Under the pieces are notes generated by a model, which ran no database searches, had not been told where the DNA came from, and was given only the letters and a program-made list of their open reading frames with translations. 64,000 bases of DNA, taken from Sceloporus undulatus (taxonomy: Eukaryota; Chordata; Lepidosauria; Squamata; Phrynosomatidae). The translations under genes and the position numbers were made by a program. The stretch covers positions 182,755,732-182,819,731 of the forward strand of contig NC_056523.1 in NCBI RefSeq assembly GCF_019175285.1, given 5' to 3'. This document shows, one piece after another, positions 40,401-52,795 of the stretch; the first letter of the stretch is position 1, and each line of letters starts with the position of its first letter.

Positions 40401-40959
40401 GGAATTATTTTTGAGGCTTGTTGGCAACAGGAGGTTGCCAGACTCAGGAAGAGGAGCTCCTCCGCTGTTTGGTTCCCAAGGCAGCAGAGGGGAGAGGGCC
40501 ATTTCGCTGGCAAAAAGATGGATTGGGGGCTGTGTGTGCAGTTATGTGCCCCTAAGCTTGGCTCTGTCAGAGGTGGCTGAAACCTCCCCTTAGGGTAGCC
40601 TGTTTTGCCTGGTTGTTTTTCACTGCAAAGATGCAAACGACTTTTAAGGGATCGGTGAAGTAGTCTTGGAGATGGGGAAGTGTCCTCCAAACTAAATCAG
40701 AAGTGGGTGGGAATGTGTGGCAAGGTTCTCTATTTCCTGAGGCAGGAACCCCTGAGCACTTATTAACATTGATAAAGCTCGTGCTCGTAGTAAGAAAGAT
40801 ATTTAAAAAATGTTTATGAATGTGAATCAAGCACCGTGTAAGCAGTTTTATGGGGCAACTCTCAGGCGTAGGGGGAATATGCCCCAGAGGACAACAGACC
40901 AAAAGAAAACATTTTGAGGGACAGGGACACAGAGTCTATGGGACAGGCCACAAACTACT

Positions 40960-41410
40960 AAGTCAGGAGCACAATGGCATGATGCAAAGTTGCTGCAACG
41001 GTGCATCAGGCTATGTGGCACTAAAGGATGACTTAGGAGCACCAACCAGTTTGGTAAGTGGACAGAGGGTGGATAAGTTGTGTGTTAGTTTTGGAGCAGG
41101 TGGAGGCTAGGTGGAGCAATGTTGGTGTCGTTGATTGGAAGTTGACCGAGAGGATGTTATAAATATTGTTCATATTGTACAGTTGCAACTAAAGATAAAA
41201 GCCTCCAGAACTTTGGATGAACAAATGGCCTATTAGTAATGTCTTGCGGGAGTGAAAGTTGCCAATAATCAATAGCTGAGTGTTTTTGTTTGGGACTCTG
41301 CTATGTTTTGTTTTGGGCTGCATCTGGGGTGATTTGGTTCCCAGACTGGCCCGCTGAGAGTTGGACTTCCTCCTGCACCAACACATTATGGCTGCCTTCA
41401 AGAGATCTTG
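40960..41410 (+). repeat. Unidentified repeat with LTR-like traits, unit 1
   Basis: It corresponds to 51,750-52,160. It carries a TATAAATATTG motif followed by 'caactaaagataaaagcctc'. A related sequence, about 860 bp upstream in unit 2 (50,870-51,290), suggests a direct repeat. It could be a solo LTR fossil of unknown family. There is no coding remnant. Confidence 0.4.
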
Positions 41411-42899
41411 AGGGTGCTACACCCCTGATGATAAACTTCAGGGTGAAAAAAAGCAATGTTTTTTTTGTGCCCTGTAATGGCCTCTAGGGACAATACCAAG
41501 GTCGCAACCCAACGCATTTTAAGCCCGCAAAGAGGCAGTTTTTCTCACACACAGGAAATGAATTGGAAGTCACTAGAGAGCGTTTGGGGGCAATTTGGGC
41601 CAAAAAAATTTGAGGGGGCTCTCCCTTTTCCCTCCTTTGTTCTAAAACAAGGACGTAAGCTATTTTGAATAGTTTACCTGTTTCTTGGACAGAACAATTC
41701 CAACATAATGGGTATCCAATGCTCTTTTGATTGCTAAAAGATGAATACTGGGAAGGTAGTTTTTAAATCGCACCTGTGGATGCCAAATGGATGAAGGTGC
41801 TAGTAACACGTGGCAAAACATTTAAACTTTGAGTGGGATTTGATTTATATCATATTAAAATTGGATTGATATAACTAAGAAAAGTAGGTTAAGAATAGAA
41901 AGACCATAGATTATGACCTGGGATGGAAAGAAACAAGAATTTGTTGGTATTCCAGGACATAACCATATAGTCTCATCGTAGCTGTCCACCTCATGTAATA
42001 AGTCAAGGGCCGTTTGTTGAGGCCAAAATTGATGGACTTTGATATGCCCCGTGGAATAAGTCAGGGGTAAACATTTAGGAGCCTGTCATGAATAGGATGT
42101 GAAGGCCAGCAAAGGAGTAACACCAATAGCACAACAAACCTACAAATTCCAGCAGGCATAACTGTGTTGGGCTGATACTACAGAGAGAGTAGAGGGGGCC
42201 AGTGCTTCCAGGGCAGATTAACTCTTGCCTTTCACCAGGGGATGGTTTTTGTGTGTATGTGTGGGATGTACAGACTTACATTGACCTGTTGGATAGAGTC
42301 ACTCAGGATTTTTGTTTGGGGTCAATGTTTCAAACCTAAATTTCGAGATTGAGTATATCCGACAGTGTCCTAGATCTCTCCTGTATTCAGTTGATTAGCG
42401 CAAATTCCCAAATTATAGGAGCTGCCTTATTCAAATGGGATCAAAATGTTGGATCTCCAGTTTAATGGCATATGGAGAGAAATGTCGACAAAGGGTTGAA
42501 ATTTACAACCGATGAAATGATTTGAGACAGAAGGATTTCCTAGAAATGATGTGGCAGATGGATTTTTTCTCCCTGAGCAGGTTATCAAAAGTGTTTTTTT
42601 TGGTTTAAAAGGAGCTAGCAAATGCTTGTTGGAATGGTAGAAATAAATGAAGATTTGTTTCATTGGCATGGACATTTGCATGGGAAGCAGAAAATTATGG
42701 ACGTAGATAAAATGTTGGGAAGGCAACGTCATGATCAGTAAGTCAAGCCCACATCCGAAAGCGCCAGAGAACAGTGTGGGGGTTTGGTGTGTGTGTGTCA
42801 GAGAGATTGAGGGGAGGAGGAGTTAGCTTTGTGCTAGAAGCTTTCAATTGCTTTAAGCCCAGTTTAAAGCCATTTTGAATGCTGCCCCCGGGGACCATC

Positions 42900-45560
42900 T
42901 GGTTACAGCACATGTGTCATGCCACAGAACATGATCATATTCATCTGGGCTGACCTTGATTCATCTCTTCTTCCCTAAATCTTCGGGAATTCTGCTGATT
43001 CGCTATGTCGTTATTTAACGCCACTCTTTCCTCAAACTCTTGACCAGTTTGCCCCTGTCTCTGTACGCACTTCTTCCTCTAAGACAACCTCATCACCTGG
43101 CGTACTCCTCCCAACATAAGTTTCTCCGGTCCCTGCTCTAGAGCGGCCGACGCTCTTTGGGAGAAAGTCCAAAGAGTTGGCGGATTTTATCCATTGCAAA
43201 TTTGTTCTTTCTCCTTCTCACGCGCCCTTCTCTATGATAAACAGAAATTAGTACAAATCAGTGATCGCTGCCTATGAGAGGTGCCCGCAGCGTTTGTTCT
43301 CCACTTCACAAGTGCCTTAAACCTCCCGCCCTCCTCCCTTCTTTGTCATCTTTCTCTCCTAATGAACTTTGCTAATATTTCATCTCTAAGATTCCACTAT
43401 TCGCGCTGAATAGTCCGATCCGCCGGATTCTCTTCTGCGCTAATATTCTATCGTCTTCGCCTAACAAATGTGTTCTGTCTTTTCCCGCCTGCCTCTTGGA
43501 TGACGCCGACACTGCTGAACTCTTCCAAACCTGCTACCCGTGTCCTCTTGATCCTATTCCTACTCGTCTTTCCGAATCTCTATAGCTCCCGCCTTTTTTT
43601 GCGCCTCGCTTCTCCATATCTTCAATCTCTCTCCCGCTACAGGACGCCGTCCGTCGGACTTCAAACATGCTCGCATTTCCCCAATTCTGGAAAAAACCTT
43701 CTCTTGGACCCCTCCCCTCTTTGTCGAGCTAATCCGTCCGATTTCTCTTCTCCCTCTTTCTTTCATTCTAAGGTTTGGGAAAACGGGTGTCTATTCGCGC
43801 TGGTCTTGCAGTTTCTTGAAGCCCAACTCCATTCTCGATCGCTTTCCAGTCGGGTTTCCGCCACAGGCCATTCTACAGAAGACACGCTCTCCACTAAGAA
43901 TCTCGAATGACCCTTTTACAGGCCAAGGCTAATGGCCTTTACCGCTGTTCTCATTCTTCTCAGATTTGTCGGCAGCCTTTGACCACTGTGGAGCACTGTC
44001 TCCTCAATTTGACATAGTCAGCGGCCTTGGGTGCTGAGGACCTGTTCTCGGGACTGGTTTAGATCTTACTTGTCTGGCAGATCTTGTGCAGTAGTGCAGG
44101 GGGTGCTGACTTCTTCGCCTGTTCCCCCACCGCCCCCATTATCTGTTGGAGTTCCCCCAGGCGCTCTGTTCCTGGGTCCCCTTCTGTTTTCCTCTCTACA
44201 CACGTCCGCGTAGGAAAACTCATCAGCTCTTTTTTTGGTTTTCCGACCAGCTGTAATGGCCGATGGACAACCCGCTGTATCTTTCCTTTCTGCCTCCCTG
44301 AACCTTCTCCAAGGCTGAACAGCAAGTTCCTCGTCTTGCCGTTACAGCTGTCTCGCAGTGGATGCGGCCCCATCGGCGTTTGAAGCTCAACTGTCCAAGA
44401 CGGAGCGTCGTGTCTTTTTCCTCCTAAGTCCACCGCTCAACACTCCTTTCTGTCTGTCCTCTGTGACAACACATTTCTATTCAAACCAGTCCCAGCAAGC
44501 CCGCGGGTTCTCTGGCTTTTATCTTTGACTCTTCTCGGGTCGTGTATCCCTCAGATCCAGACCACAGCCAAGGCGTGTCAGATTCTTTTTGTACGCAATA
44601 TTGCCAAATCCGACCATATCCTCCGACCTCTCAATGCCACAGATCCCTGGTTCCATGGCCCTAGTGATCCTCACGACCTGGATTACTGTAATGTCCTCAC
44701 GGGCTGGGCTTCCTCTTTCCACCACCGCCGTCCTTTAATCGCTGTCCAGCTTCAGCTGCACCGCATTATCACTTCCATCCACCACACCGCTCTGCCACAT
44801 CCAGCTCCTGTGTTGGCATCCCTGTCACTGGCTCCCTCGCCCATTTCCGCATTCAGTTACAGTCTCCTGCCTGTCGCATTCAAAAAGCCCTCCATGGACC
44901 TGGCCCCTCCTTACTTATCAGACAACCTTCTCTCCTCACCTTTCCCACCAGGGGCCCTCCGGTCTGGTAGTCAAGGGTTCCTGTCTCAGCCCAGGAATTT
45001 CCTCTGCCCCATCCCGGATTCGCAACCCTTTTCACATTGCTGCCCCCCTCACTCTGGCCTGGAACCTTCTTCCTCCCAAGCACAGAGCCAGGCACTTCTT
45101 TAACCCCTCAAAACAGAGTTGAAAACCTCCTATTCCAGAGAAGCCCTTCCCAGGCATCGCATACACTGTCACTTACTATCTGTGTTCTGTCTGGTTGGCT
45201 GTTTAGCGATCCCATTTCCGGTATTGCTATGTACTGTATATGTATTCTATCCTACTTGTGAGTATGTTTGTCCCCCTGGATATGATTAAACCTTCCATTT
45301 TGCGCAAGCCCACAGCCCCTCCGTTCAGTCCATCGGCCTTGGTCCCGAGCCCTCGGCGGGAGAGGTGTGAGAGGAGAGCTGCTGGCACCTCTACCCTTTC
45401 CCGCCACCACCTTCTTCTCCGTCTGTGTCATGTCTGTTTAGATTGTAAGCCTGAGGGCAGGGAACCGCTCCAACTAAAAGAGTTGCATGTACAGCGCTGT
45501 GTGAAGTTTACAGCGCTTCATAAATAAGGTGAATACAGTAATAATAATAATAAATCCTGC
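42900..45560 (+). mobile_element. L2 LINE, 5'-truncated and broken
   Basis: Reading on the plus strand gives L2 ORF2 blocks in order: LDQFAPVSVRTSSSKT (endonuclease end), a reverse transcriptase region with SGFR/STEDT and FSDLSAAFDH-like motifs (about 43,850-44,000), LDYCNVLTGWASS (about 44,677) and LAPPYLSDNLLSSPFP (about 44,900). The 3' tail 'tacagcgctgtgtgaagttt' with 'cttcataaataaggtgaata' and an ATA repeat marks the end at about 45,560. Many stops and frameshifts make it inactive. Whether unit 2 also carries it is hidden by a gap. Confidence 0.88.
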
Positions 45561-45954
45561 AAACAAACCATGCTGCTTCCTCTCCTTTGACCACTTTTCT
45601 CCATGTATGCACTTCCCCCCGATCCAATTGCCTTTCATAGCTCTTGCAGTCAGGTGAATCACACTAGGCAAAACACACACCATTTTTGCTGAGTAAGAGG
45701 TGGCTATTTTTTTTCCTTCTACAAGGATATCTGTAGGATGCCCCACAGAACTAAAATGACGCTACATTTTTTCCAGCAGTTGGCAGTCAGCGCAGTGCAG
45801 CTGTCGCAATCGTCTACAAGGCCAGATAGTTATCACCTTCACGAAGAGCCCCCTGCCTTTTCTTCTCTCCATGGCCTGTAAATGGAAAAAGAGTAGATCT
45901 GAAATTACATGCTGCAGCATCTTAACTCCATTCTGAATGACACAAACCTCAAAG
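45561..45954. other. Unassigned stretch right of the L2 LINE
   Basis: Not repeated in visible parts of unit 2. The 90-codon minus frame at 45,474-45,746 has several cysteines but no recognisable pattern and runs into the L2 tail, so I do not call it. Confidence 0.45.
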
Positions 45955-47034
45955 ATAACATCTGTTCTTTATTTCATCATTTACATTTTCCTGTTTTTGG
46001 CTACAGAATTCCACTGAAATTTGAAGCCAGATGTTCTAAATTATTAAGAAAAAAAATGGGACAACTATATCACATTTTTCACACATATTGTGGGTGAACT
46101 GACTTCCATGGACTGTTCTAAGAATTTTTTCATGATTGCAAGCTTCGTATACTTAAACAGATATAATAAATGAATAAGACAAAGACATAAATCAGCTGAT
46201 CTATTAAAGGAACTTAGAATGATTTCTGCAACATTAAATTGAAAAAAGATCCATCAGGTTCTGCTCTGGGTAACATTATGTTTAGACTCTGGTTAATGCT
46301 AAATCTATGGTTATTTTGAGTATGTATGTATGCTATTTTAATCAGTATGTCCCTTTTGTCACCATGACAGCCAATTATGGTTCTATGATTCTAACAATAC
46401 AATGCTAGTATGTACTGGGTGCAGGGTTAACAATTTGGTTGTCTTTGCCAACAGAAAATGTTTTTCTGCCAGTGCCACCCTCTTCCACCAGCAGATCTTA
46501 ATCCACGACAGAGGATCCACTGACAGAGGAATCTGTCCAGAGCGGTGCTTGCTTAGACTGAAAAAGGGGCAAACGAATGGCAGGGCAGGAGGTGAGCTGA
46601 TCCATATCCAAATTCCTCCAGCTCAGGAGAAGAGAGCCACAAATTACAGCAGAAAGTTAGATGAGGGCAAGGGCAAGGACAACACTACTAATTTCTATCC
46701 ATAATTTCCATCCCGCTAGGCTGTGAGGCTATAAGCACTGAAAACAAAATAAAGACATCCAAATAGTTGATAAATCGGAGTAATTTGTGCACATTGCATT
46801 TCAGTTCTGAGCAGATGATTGTCGATTGGTGGTTTAAAGTCCAAAATAAGTAATAGACTTTAGATAAAGATTATAAAATACAAGGAGTGGCAGCTAACTC
46901 CTCAAAGGAATATGAACCATTTTTGGCTTTTTTCTTCCCATGATGAATCTTATTGTAATATTAGGAATGCACTGTTGCAAATAAAATGTCTGCATTTTAC
47001 ATGTAGTAAATGGACTAAAACTTGTTTTCTTCAG

Positions 47035-47283
47035 TTATTATTATTTTTTATTTGTTTTATTTATATACTGCTATCCAAAGATCATAGTGGTGAACAGCAG
47101 TAAGCTAATTACAAGTAAGCTAATTGCCCCCAACAGTCTGGGTACTCATTTTTAGCTCCCTCCTCGGAAGGATGCAGCCTGAGTCGAGCTTGGGCCCTTT
47201 TGCTGGTCTTGAACTCGCAACCTAGTGATTTTGAGTGATGGCTGCAGTACAGGCATTTAACCACTGCGCCACCAGGGCTCCTA
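47035..47283 (-). mobile_element. tRNA-derived SINE (second family), unit 1
   Basis: On the minus strand it starts 'ggagccctggtggcgcagtg' with B-box-like 'aggttgcgagttcaagacc' and ends in a T/ATT tail. The flanks 'cagtta' and 'tagtta' are its target duplication. Unit 2 has the empty site at about 53,880 ('tcttcagttgtgtgacaggg'). Confidence 0.88.
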
Positions 47284-47604
47284 GTTAGGTGACACGATAT
47301 GGCAAAGGCCTATCATGTTTGTACTATACTTGTTCCTTGCTTCATGACCACAAATGAGCCAGTAATTCAGTCTAACAGATTAACAACATGTGTATGCTAT
47401 TATTAGTTTTTAAATATCTCATCACATGAAAACATTTGTCACAGGAACAAAACAGGGCAGGTTCTTCCACGGAAAGTTATAACGGCAGAAAACAGCAGTA
47501 CTTGAAGTGATCTACTGGTTATTGTGGGAGAAGGATACACATGCACATATAAAATATGAAGATCCTGTGGATGCTTAGCTGGTGTCATCCTGTCCACATG
47601 GGCT

Positions 47605-47670
47605 TTACCTTCAGCATTTCTCAGGAGGCCTCAGCAGTTGCTATAGGAGGGAGAGGTATGAGGAAGAAAG
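47605..47670 (-). other. Candidate small internal exon, unit 1
   Basis: Minus strand: acceptor 'ctccctcctatag' and donor 'gaag|gtaaag'. The corresponding segments in unit 2 (54,208-54,240) and the inverted copy (56,849-56,881) are 33 nt. Here the length differs by one base. It is downstream of and in the same orientation as the signal exon of unit 2 (49,636-49,693), but a transcript linking them is unproven. Confidence 0.35.
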
Positions 47671-48000
47671 TGAGTTGAGGAAATAGGAAAATGCATGTAA
47701 AGTTAAATAGCCCCTCCAATTTACCAAGCTCTCCCCTCATCACTTTCAGTAATGCTCCATAGACCAGTGCCAGGTCTCAGTTATCTCCTCCTGTAATGTT
47801 ACAGATCGCACACTTTCATAAAGAGATAAGAAGTCACATGGATAGAAGACAACAAGAAGACGTTGTAGAATGTAATTAGAATAATGAACTGAAATATGAT
47901 GATATGAATGTATGTATGAGATTAAAAACATTTGTTTGTATCTGTGTCTTTACACTCAAAAAATTAAAAATATGTTTAAAAAAGATAAGAAAACAACATA

Positions 48001-48160
48001 AGAACATAGATTCATAGATCCTAAGCTGGAAGAGACCTCAGAACCGTCCAGTCCAACCCCAGACAACCAACTCACCCTGACAGATGGACATCCACCTCTG
48101 TTTAAAGACCTCCAAAGGAGAGTTTGTTGTATACCCCCCAAAAGGACACTCCAAAGAAGG
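48001..48160 (-). mobile_element. CR1 3' fragment, unit 1
   Basis: 'tcatagatcctaagctggaa', 'ccgtccagtccaaccccaga' and 'aaagacctccaaaggaga' are CR1 3' end phrases. Orthologous pieces lie at 55,131-55,270 and, inverted, 56,340-56,480. Confidence 0.8.
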
Positions 48161-49273
48161 AGACACTGAAGACGTAAGATTACAATTTCTATTCATGTAC
48201 AGAGAATGGATTTCCATACTATGAACAATTTCTGTACAGTCCATGATCAGTACGGAAGCTGTGAATGAGAGTCTGAGATTATGTAATAAGAAATGAAAAT
48301 TATTTCCATTGCGCCAATGGTGGCCCCATTCGGGAGAACTGATATTTCCTGGCATGCGAATTCTTACTGGGAATGTTAAATAACAGTCACAACTGTGGAT
48401 CCCTAACCCAAATATAACCCCATCTTCGTTGCTTTAAATGAATTGAAATTTCAATGAAGACCGAAAATAGCACGCAGTGGTTAGACTGGTACTCAGAAGA
48501 TTGTTCCGATCCCAGTTCAGCTATAGCCTCTCTCAGGGATGCTGGCTATTCTCTCACCTGACTCAGAGGATTGTGTCAAGGATAAAATGAAGGGTAGGGA
48601 GAAAACTCCGTAGTCTCCTGAATTTCTTGAAGAAAGGGCTTGGAGGTAAAGGCATAAACACAAAATTTCACATTGTTAAGCTAATCTATTCCTTTGGCCA
48701 GTTTGAAAACAAAATTGTGTCCAGTGATGCTTCCAGAATGAGTGCGAGACTCTTCAGGAGAGGCTGAACCTGAATAAAAAGACACCTATTTGAACCTGAA
48801 TAAAAAGACAACTATTTGTGAAAACCAGGATAATATAGATAAAAAAATAGTTCTTATTTAAACAGATTTTTTTTTACTATCATTAAAACATATGCAAAAT
48901 AAAACTACTTTGTACTGGCAATGATTCAGTGAAAAGGGTGATTACTGAAATCTGTCTAAACACCCAAAATGGAGCCATACTCAAGCCTTCCAGAAAGTAT
49001 GTAGGCCCCCTCTCCAATAGGGATGTAACATTTCAAGAAATTCTGAAGCTTTGAAGAAAGTTATTTTCCTTCCTGGAAAACCCAGAGGAAATGCTCAGAA
49101 AATGGAAAAAAATACAATATTAAATTCTCTTTACAGACTGAAAGTCATTCTGTTACACAAAGAACATAAAATTTCTTACATGCAAGTTTGTTTGATACAA
49201 GAATATCATGCCTCATATATTAAAAGTACAGTTTTCATAATATAATTACAAAGTAATTTTTTTTTTTCTACGC

Positions 49274-49288
49274 CCCCCCCCCCCCCCA
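49274..49288. repeat. Poly-C tract in unit 2
   Basis: A C-run of about 15 after a T-run. It is absent from unit 1. Confidence 0.8.
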
Positions 49289-49635
49289 GAAGCTAAAAGG
49301 TCCTGAAGGGTAAGGAACACCTAAACTATAAGAGACCTCATTGGTTTTGTCAGCATGAGGAGCAGGCAAACCCCAGCGATAAAGACAGAGGAAAACTCCA
49401 ACATCAGCTGACAAAACTATATTTTGCCACCTCTAGCTCTCCATAGTGTTGAGTATACATAATGCACTCATTTCCCTAAAACCTGGCACAGCCACTGCTA
49501 TTGCTTTTGGAGTCAAAACAAGGTGCCAAGTGACAAGCGACCACTCAGTGATGCTACTGTACCCAAAACAAATCAAACATATGTTCTTAAAGAAGTGAGA
49601 AAGGGAAAGAAGGAGACACAAGAGGCAGAGCTTAC

Positions 49636-49693
49636 TTCCAGCCACCAAGATGCAGGCAATGGCTGCCAGCACAAAGATGAAATGGATCTTCAT
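49636..49693 (-). CDS. Signal-peptide exon of a putative small secreted peptide gene, copy 2
   Basis: ATG at 49,691-49,693 opens MKIHFIFVLAAIACILVAG and reaches donor 'a|gtaagc' after 58 nt, phase 1, as in copy 1. Only two residues differ (Arg/His4 and Glu/Gly19). The earlier in-frame ATG of copy 1 is absent here because the codon is ACG, so the start at 49,693 is the shared one. The TATA-like box is at about 49,770-49,782. To the left on this strand lie the candidate 33-nt exon segment (47,605-47,670) and a good acceptor at about 46,557-46,580 ('tttgcccctttttcag'). No conserved mature peptide was established. Beta-defensin-like host-defence peptide is the first guess from gene structure, WAP or another family the second. 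Confidence 0.62.
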
Positions 49694-49769
49694 TGTCCTT
49701 GCACTCAGAAGTTTCGTGGTTCTCTGAACTCTGTGCAGAAGACTTTCTGAGGAATCAAAGTTTTACTCT

Positions 49770-49782
49770 GTTATAAAGGGAA
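49770..49782 (-). promoter_or_regulatory. TATA-like box of peptide gene copy 2
   Basis: Same CCCTTTATAACAG as in copy 1, at the same distance from the start codon. Confidence 0.5.
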
Positions 49783-50239
49783 TGAGACCTAGCCTGAGGG
49801 GCTGGCACTCTGTGAGCTTATGGATTAAGAATTAATTAAGAGGCAAATAAGTATTATTCCAACGATAAACAATGTGTGAAGTGGAGGTGATGTATCCATA
49901 ATGGTGCTTGATTAGTTTTCAAGAAGATTAATAATTCCTTTCTGTACAATGAAATCTCTTCTGCCAGGGATTTTCACGGTAAATGTTTGCCTATGGGATC
50001 ACTGGTTTGCATAGGAGAAAAGCCACTGGAGGATAACGTCTCCTCTCAGCTTAACCAACTGTCACCAACTGACCATTTGTTCCCCTTCTTCTTTCCCATG
50101 TTTCTATGCCTTTTCTTTAATTAATATAGCATTTTGCCAATTTTCAGGAACTGATTTTATAGGAACATGGGGTTCAGTTTAGTCATTATGAATGTTTGAC
50201 CATCGCAAAAGTCAATAAAGACTGGTATGAATTGCCTTC

Positions 50240-50870
50240 AAGTCAGTTTTTTTAAAGTAATTTTTATTGTTGTTCTAATATCACATAAAAACAAACAGGC
50301 AAACAGACAAATGAATGTATATAAAGCATTATCTAAGAAGGAGATATCTGCATATTAATTTGTCTTCTCGCATACAAGATCTCTTATCGATCTATTATTA
50401 TATACATTTCATATTCTCTGATCCTTAATTATTTTGTTTTGGCCAGGGTTTTAATTATCACTCTCATTTTGGCTCCACAGTTTTGACACTTCCCCCCATT
50501 TCATCTTGTATTTTTGAACTGACTTTCCTACAATGAACATAGTCAGTTTGTCCATGACTGCAAGACCATTTAATTTTACTATCCATTCTTCTAACGTTAG
50601 TAATATATTAGTTCTCCAGTACCTTGCATACACCATACGTGCAGCAGTTATCTCGGCACAAATTATTTTCAATCACTTCTGTTATATTTAGTAGAAACAA
50701 TTTGGGTTTAAGTGGAATATTTTTCTGTACTATTTTTCCTATAATTGTATGTATACCTTCCCAATATTTTTAAATTCTTTTACACTTCCACCACATTTCC
50801 AACAACTATTATTGTGTTTTTCATTTTTCATTTAAATGTGACATGTATTCTAAGTTACAGACACAGTTGA
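50240..50870 (-). mobile_element. L1-clade LINE 3' fragment, unit 2
   Basis: The minus frame carries ITAARMVYARYWR, LTLEEWIVKLNGLAVMDKLT and SVQKYKMKWG, the C-terminus of L1 ORF2. Upstream is a zinc-knuckle-like CWKCGG(S). An AT-rich 3' UTR follows. It is truncated at the 5' end. Confidence 0.82.
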
Positions 50871-51290
50871 CTCATGGGCAAATGGCATGAGGCAAAGCTG
50901 CAAAAAATGTGCATCATGCTAGGTGACACAGAGTAATGACCCAGAACCATCCTTCTATATAAGTGGCCAAGAGACTGGTTATGTGTGGGTTAGTATGGAG
51001 TGATAGTTGGTTGGAAGTTGATGGAGAGGTTGGAGTTTGCATATATTCTGTATTGTATACATTGTAACTAAAGATAAATCCTCTGGAACTTTGGATGAAC
51101 CACTATATATGTGACTCTTATTTTGTGTGTGAAAGGAGTGTCAGAGCATTGGGCAATACCAACAACTGGAATTTTGCTTTTGTGGTTTTTCTTTTTCTGC
51201 TGCTACAATATAGTTTGGCTGCATCTGGGGTGGTTTGTTCCCAGACTGCACCAGTAGTTGGCTTTTCCCTCGCTGTTTTCTACTCCTTTT
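50870..51290 (+). repeat. Unidentified LTR-like repeat, first of a direct pair in unit 2
   Basis: It shares 'gcatcatgctaggtgacac', 'gttggttggaagttgatgg', 'ttgtaactaaagataaat' and 'ggctgcatctggggtggttt' with 51,750-52,160. It is more diverged than the units are from each other, so this pair predates the segmental duplication. The class is uncertain. If it is an LTR it is a fossil without coding sequence. Confidence 0.45.
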
Positions 51291-51749
51291 TGGCTGGCAA
51301 AAAGATGGATTGGGGCTGTGGTGTGCAGTTGCTGTGACCCTAATCTGGCTCTGTCAGAGGTGGCTTGAAACCTCCCCTTAGGGTAGCCTGTTTTGCCCGT
51401 GTTATGTTTTCACTGCAGATGCAACGACTTTTAGTGATGTGGAAGTAGTCTTGGAGATGGGGAAGTGTCCTCACAACTAATCAGAAGTGGGTGGGAATGT
51501 GTGGCCAGGTTCTCTATTTCCTGATGCAGGAACCCCTGAGCACTTATGAACATACTGATAAAGCTCGTGCTCTGTAGTAGAAAGAATATTTAAAAATTTT
51601 AATGAATGTGAAATCAGCACCTTGTACAGTTATGGGCAACTCTCAGGTCTTAGGGGGAATATGCCCTCAGAAGAGACAACAGAACAAAAGAAAACATTTT
51701 GAGGGACAAGTGACACATATTCTATGGGACAGGCACAAACTACTAAGTC

Positions 51750-52160
51750 AGGAGCACATGGCATGATGCAAAGTTGCTGCAACGTTGCATCATGCTATGT
51801 GGCACTAAATGATGACTTAGGATCACCCAGTTATGTAAGTGGACTAAGAGGGTGGATAGTTGTGTGTTAGTTTGGAGCAGGTGGAGCTAGTTGGAGCAGA
51901 TGTTGGTGTAGTTGATTGGAAGTTGACCGAGAGGAGTGTATAAATATTGTATCATATTGTACACGTTGCAACTAAAGATAAAAGCCTCCAGAACTTTGGA
52001 TGAATCAAATGCCTATTAGTCATTTTCTTGCGTGAGTGAAAGTTGCCAATATCAATAGCTGAGTGTTTTTGTTTTGGAACTCTGCTATGTTATTGTTTTG
52101 GCTGCATCTGGGTGATTTGTTCCCAGACTGCGCTGAGAGTTGGCTTTCTCCTCACCAACA
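51750..52160 (+). repeat. Unidentified LTR-like repeat, second of the direct pair
   Basis: Partner of 50,870-51,290 and counterpart of 40,960-41,410. It contains the TATAAATATTG motif. Confidence 0.45.
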
Positions 52161-52696
52161 CATTATGCTCTCAAGAGATCTTGAGGGTGCTACACCCCTG
52201 AGATAAACTTCAGGGTGAAAAATCAATGTTTTTTGCCCTGTATGTCCTCTAGGGACATACCAAGTCCAACCCAACCATTTTAGGCCCCAAAGAGGCATTT
52301 TTCTCCACACCAGGAAATGACTTGGAAGTCAACTAGAGAGCGTTTGGGGCATTTGGGGCCAAAAAAATTTGAGGGGCTCCTCCCTTCCTCTCTTTTTTAA
52401 AAACAAAAACTAACTCTATTTTGAATTATTTACCTGTTTCTTGGACATTAACAAATGTCCAACATAAGTGGGTATCCATGCTCTTTTGATTGCTAAAAGA
52501 TTAATACTGGAAGGTATTTTTTAAATCCACCTGTGATCCAATGGATAGAAGGTCTAGTAACACTTGCAACATTTAAACTTTGATTGATTTGATTTATATC
52601 ATATTAAAATTTGATTGATATAAACTATAGAAAATATTAAGAATAGAAAGACATAGATTATGACCTGGATGGAAAGAAACAAGAATTTGTTGGTAN

Positions 52697-52795
52697 NNNN
52701 NNNNNNNNNNNNNNNNNNNNNNNNNNNNNNNNNNNNNNNNNNNNNNNNNNNNNNNNNNNNNNNNNNNNNNNNNNNNNNNNNNNNNNNNNNNNNNN
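52697..52795. other. Assembly gap (about 100 N) inside unit 2
   Basis: By comparison with unit 1 (41,956-45,954), up to 4 kb including an L2 LINE may be missing here. Confidence 0.95.

Larger units (their letters stand above)
38322..48790. repeat. Segmental duplication, unit 1
   Basis: 38,322-41,955 matches 48,810-52,696, and 45,955-48,790 matches 52,796-55,931 in the same order. The stretch 41,956-45,954 has its partner hidden in the gap at 52,697-52,795. The unit contains a signal-peptide exon, an L1 piece, a broken L2 LINE and a SINE. Differences from unit 2 are largely single-base length changes. Confidence 0.92.

Noticed and set aside
45474-45746. 90-codon minus-strand frame with several cysteines, considered as the mature exon of the secreted peptide
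   Set aside because: The cysteine spacing fits neither beta-defensin nor WAP. The frame runs into the L2 tail, and there is no counterpart to test conservation.
46402-46704. 100-codon plus-strand frame, partly repeated at 53,292-53,495
   Set aside because: The reading frame is not kept between the two copies, and no domain or signal sequence is visible.
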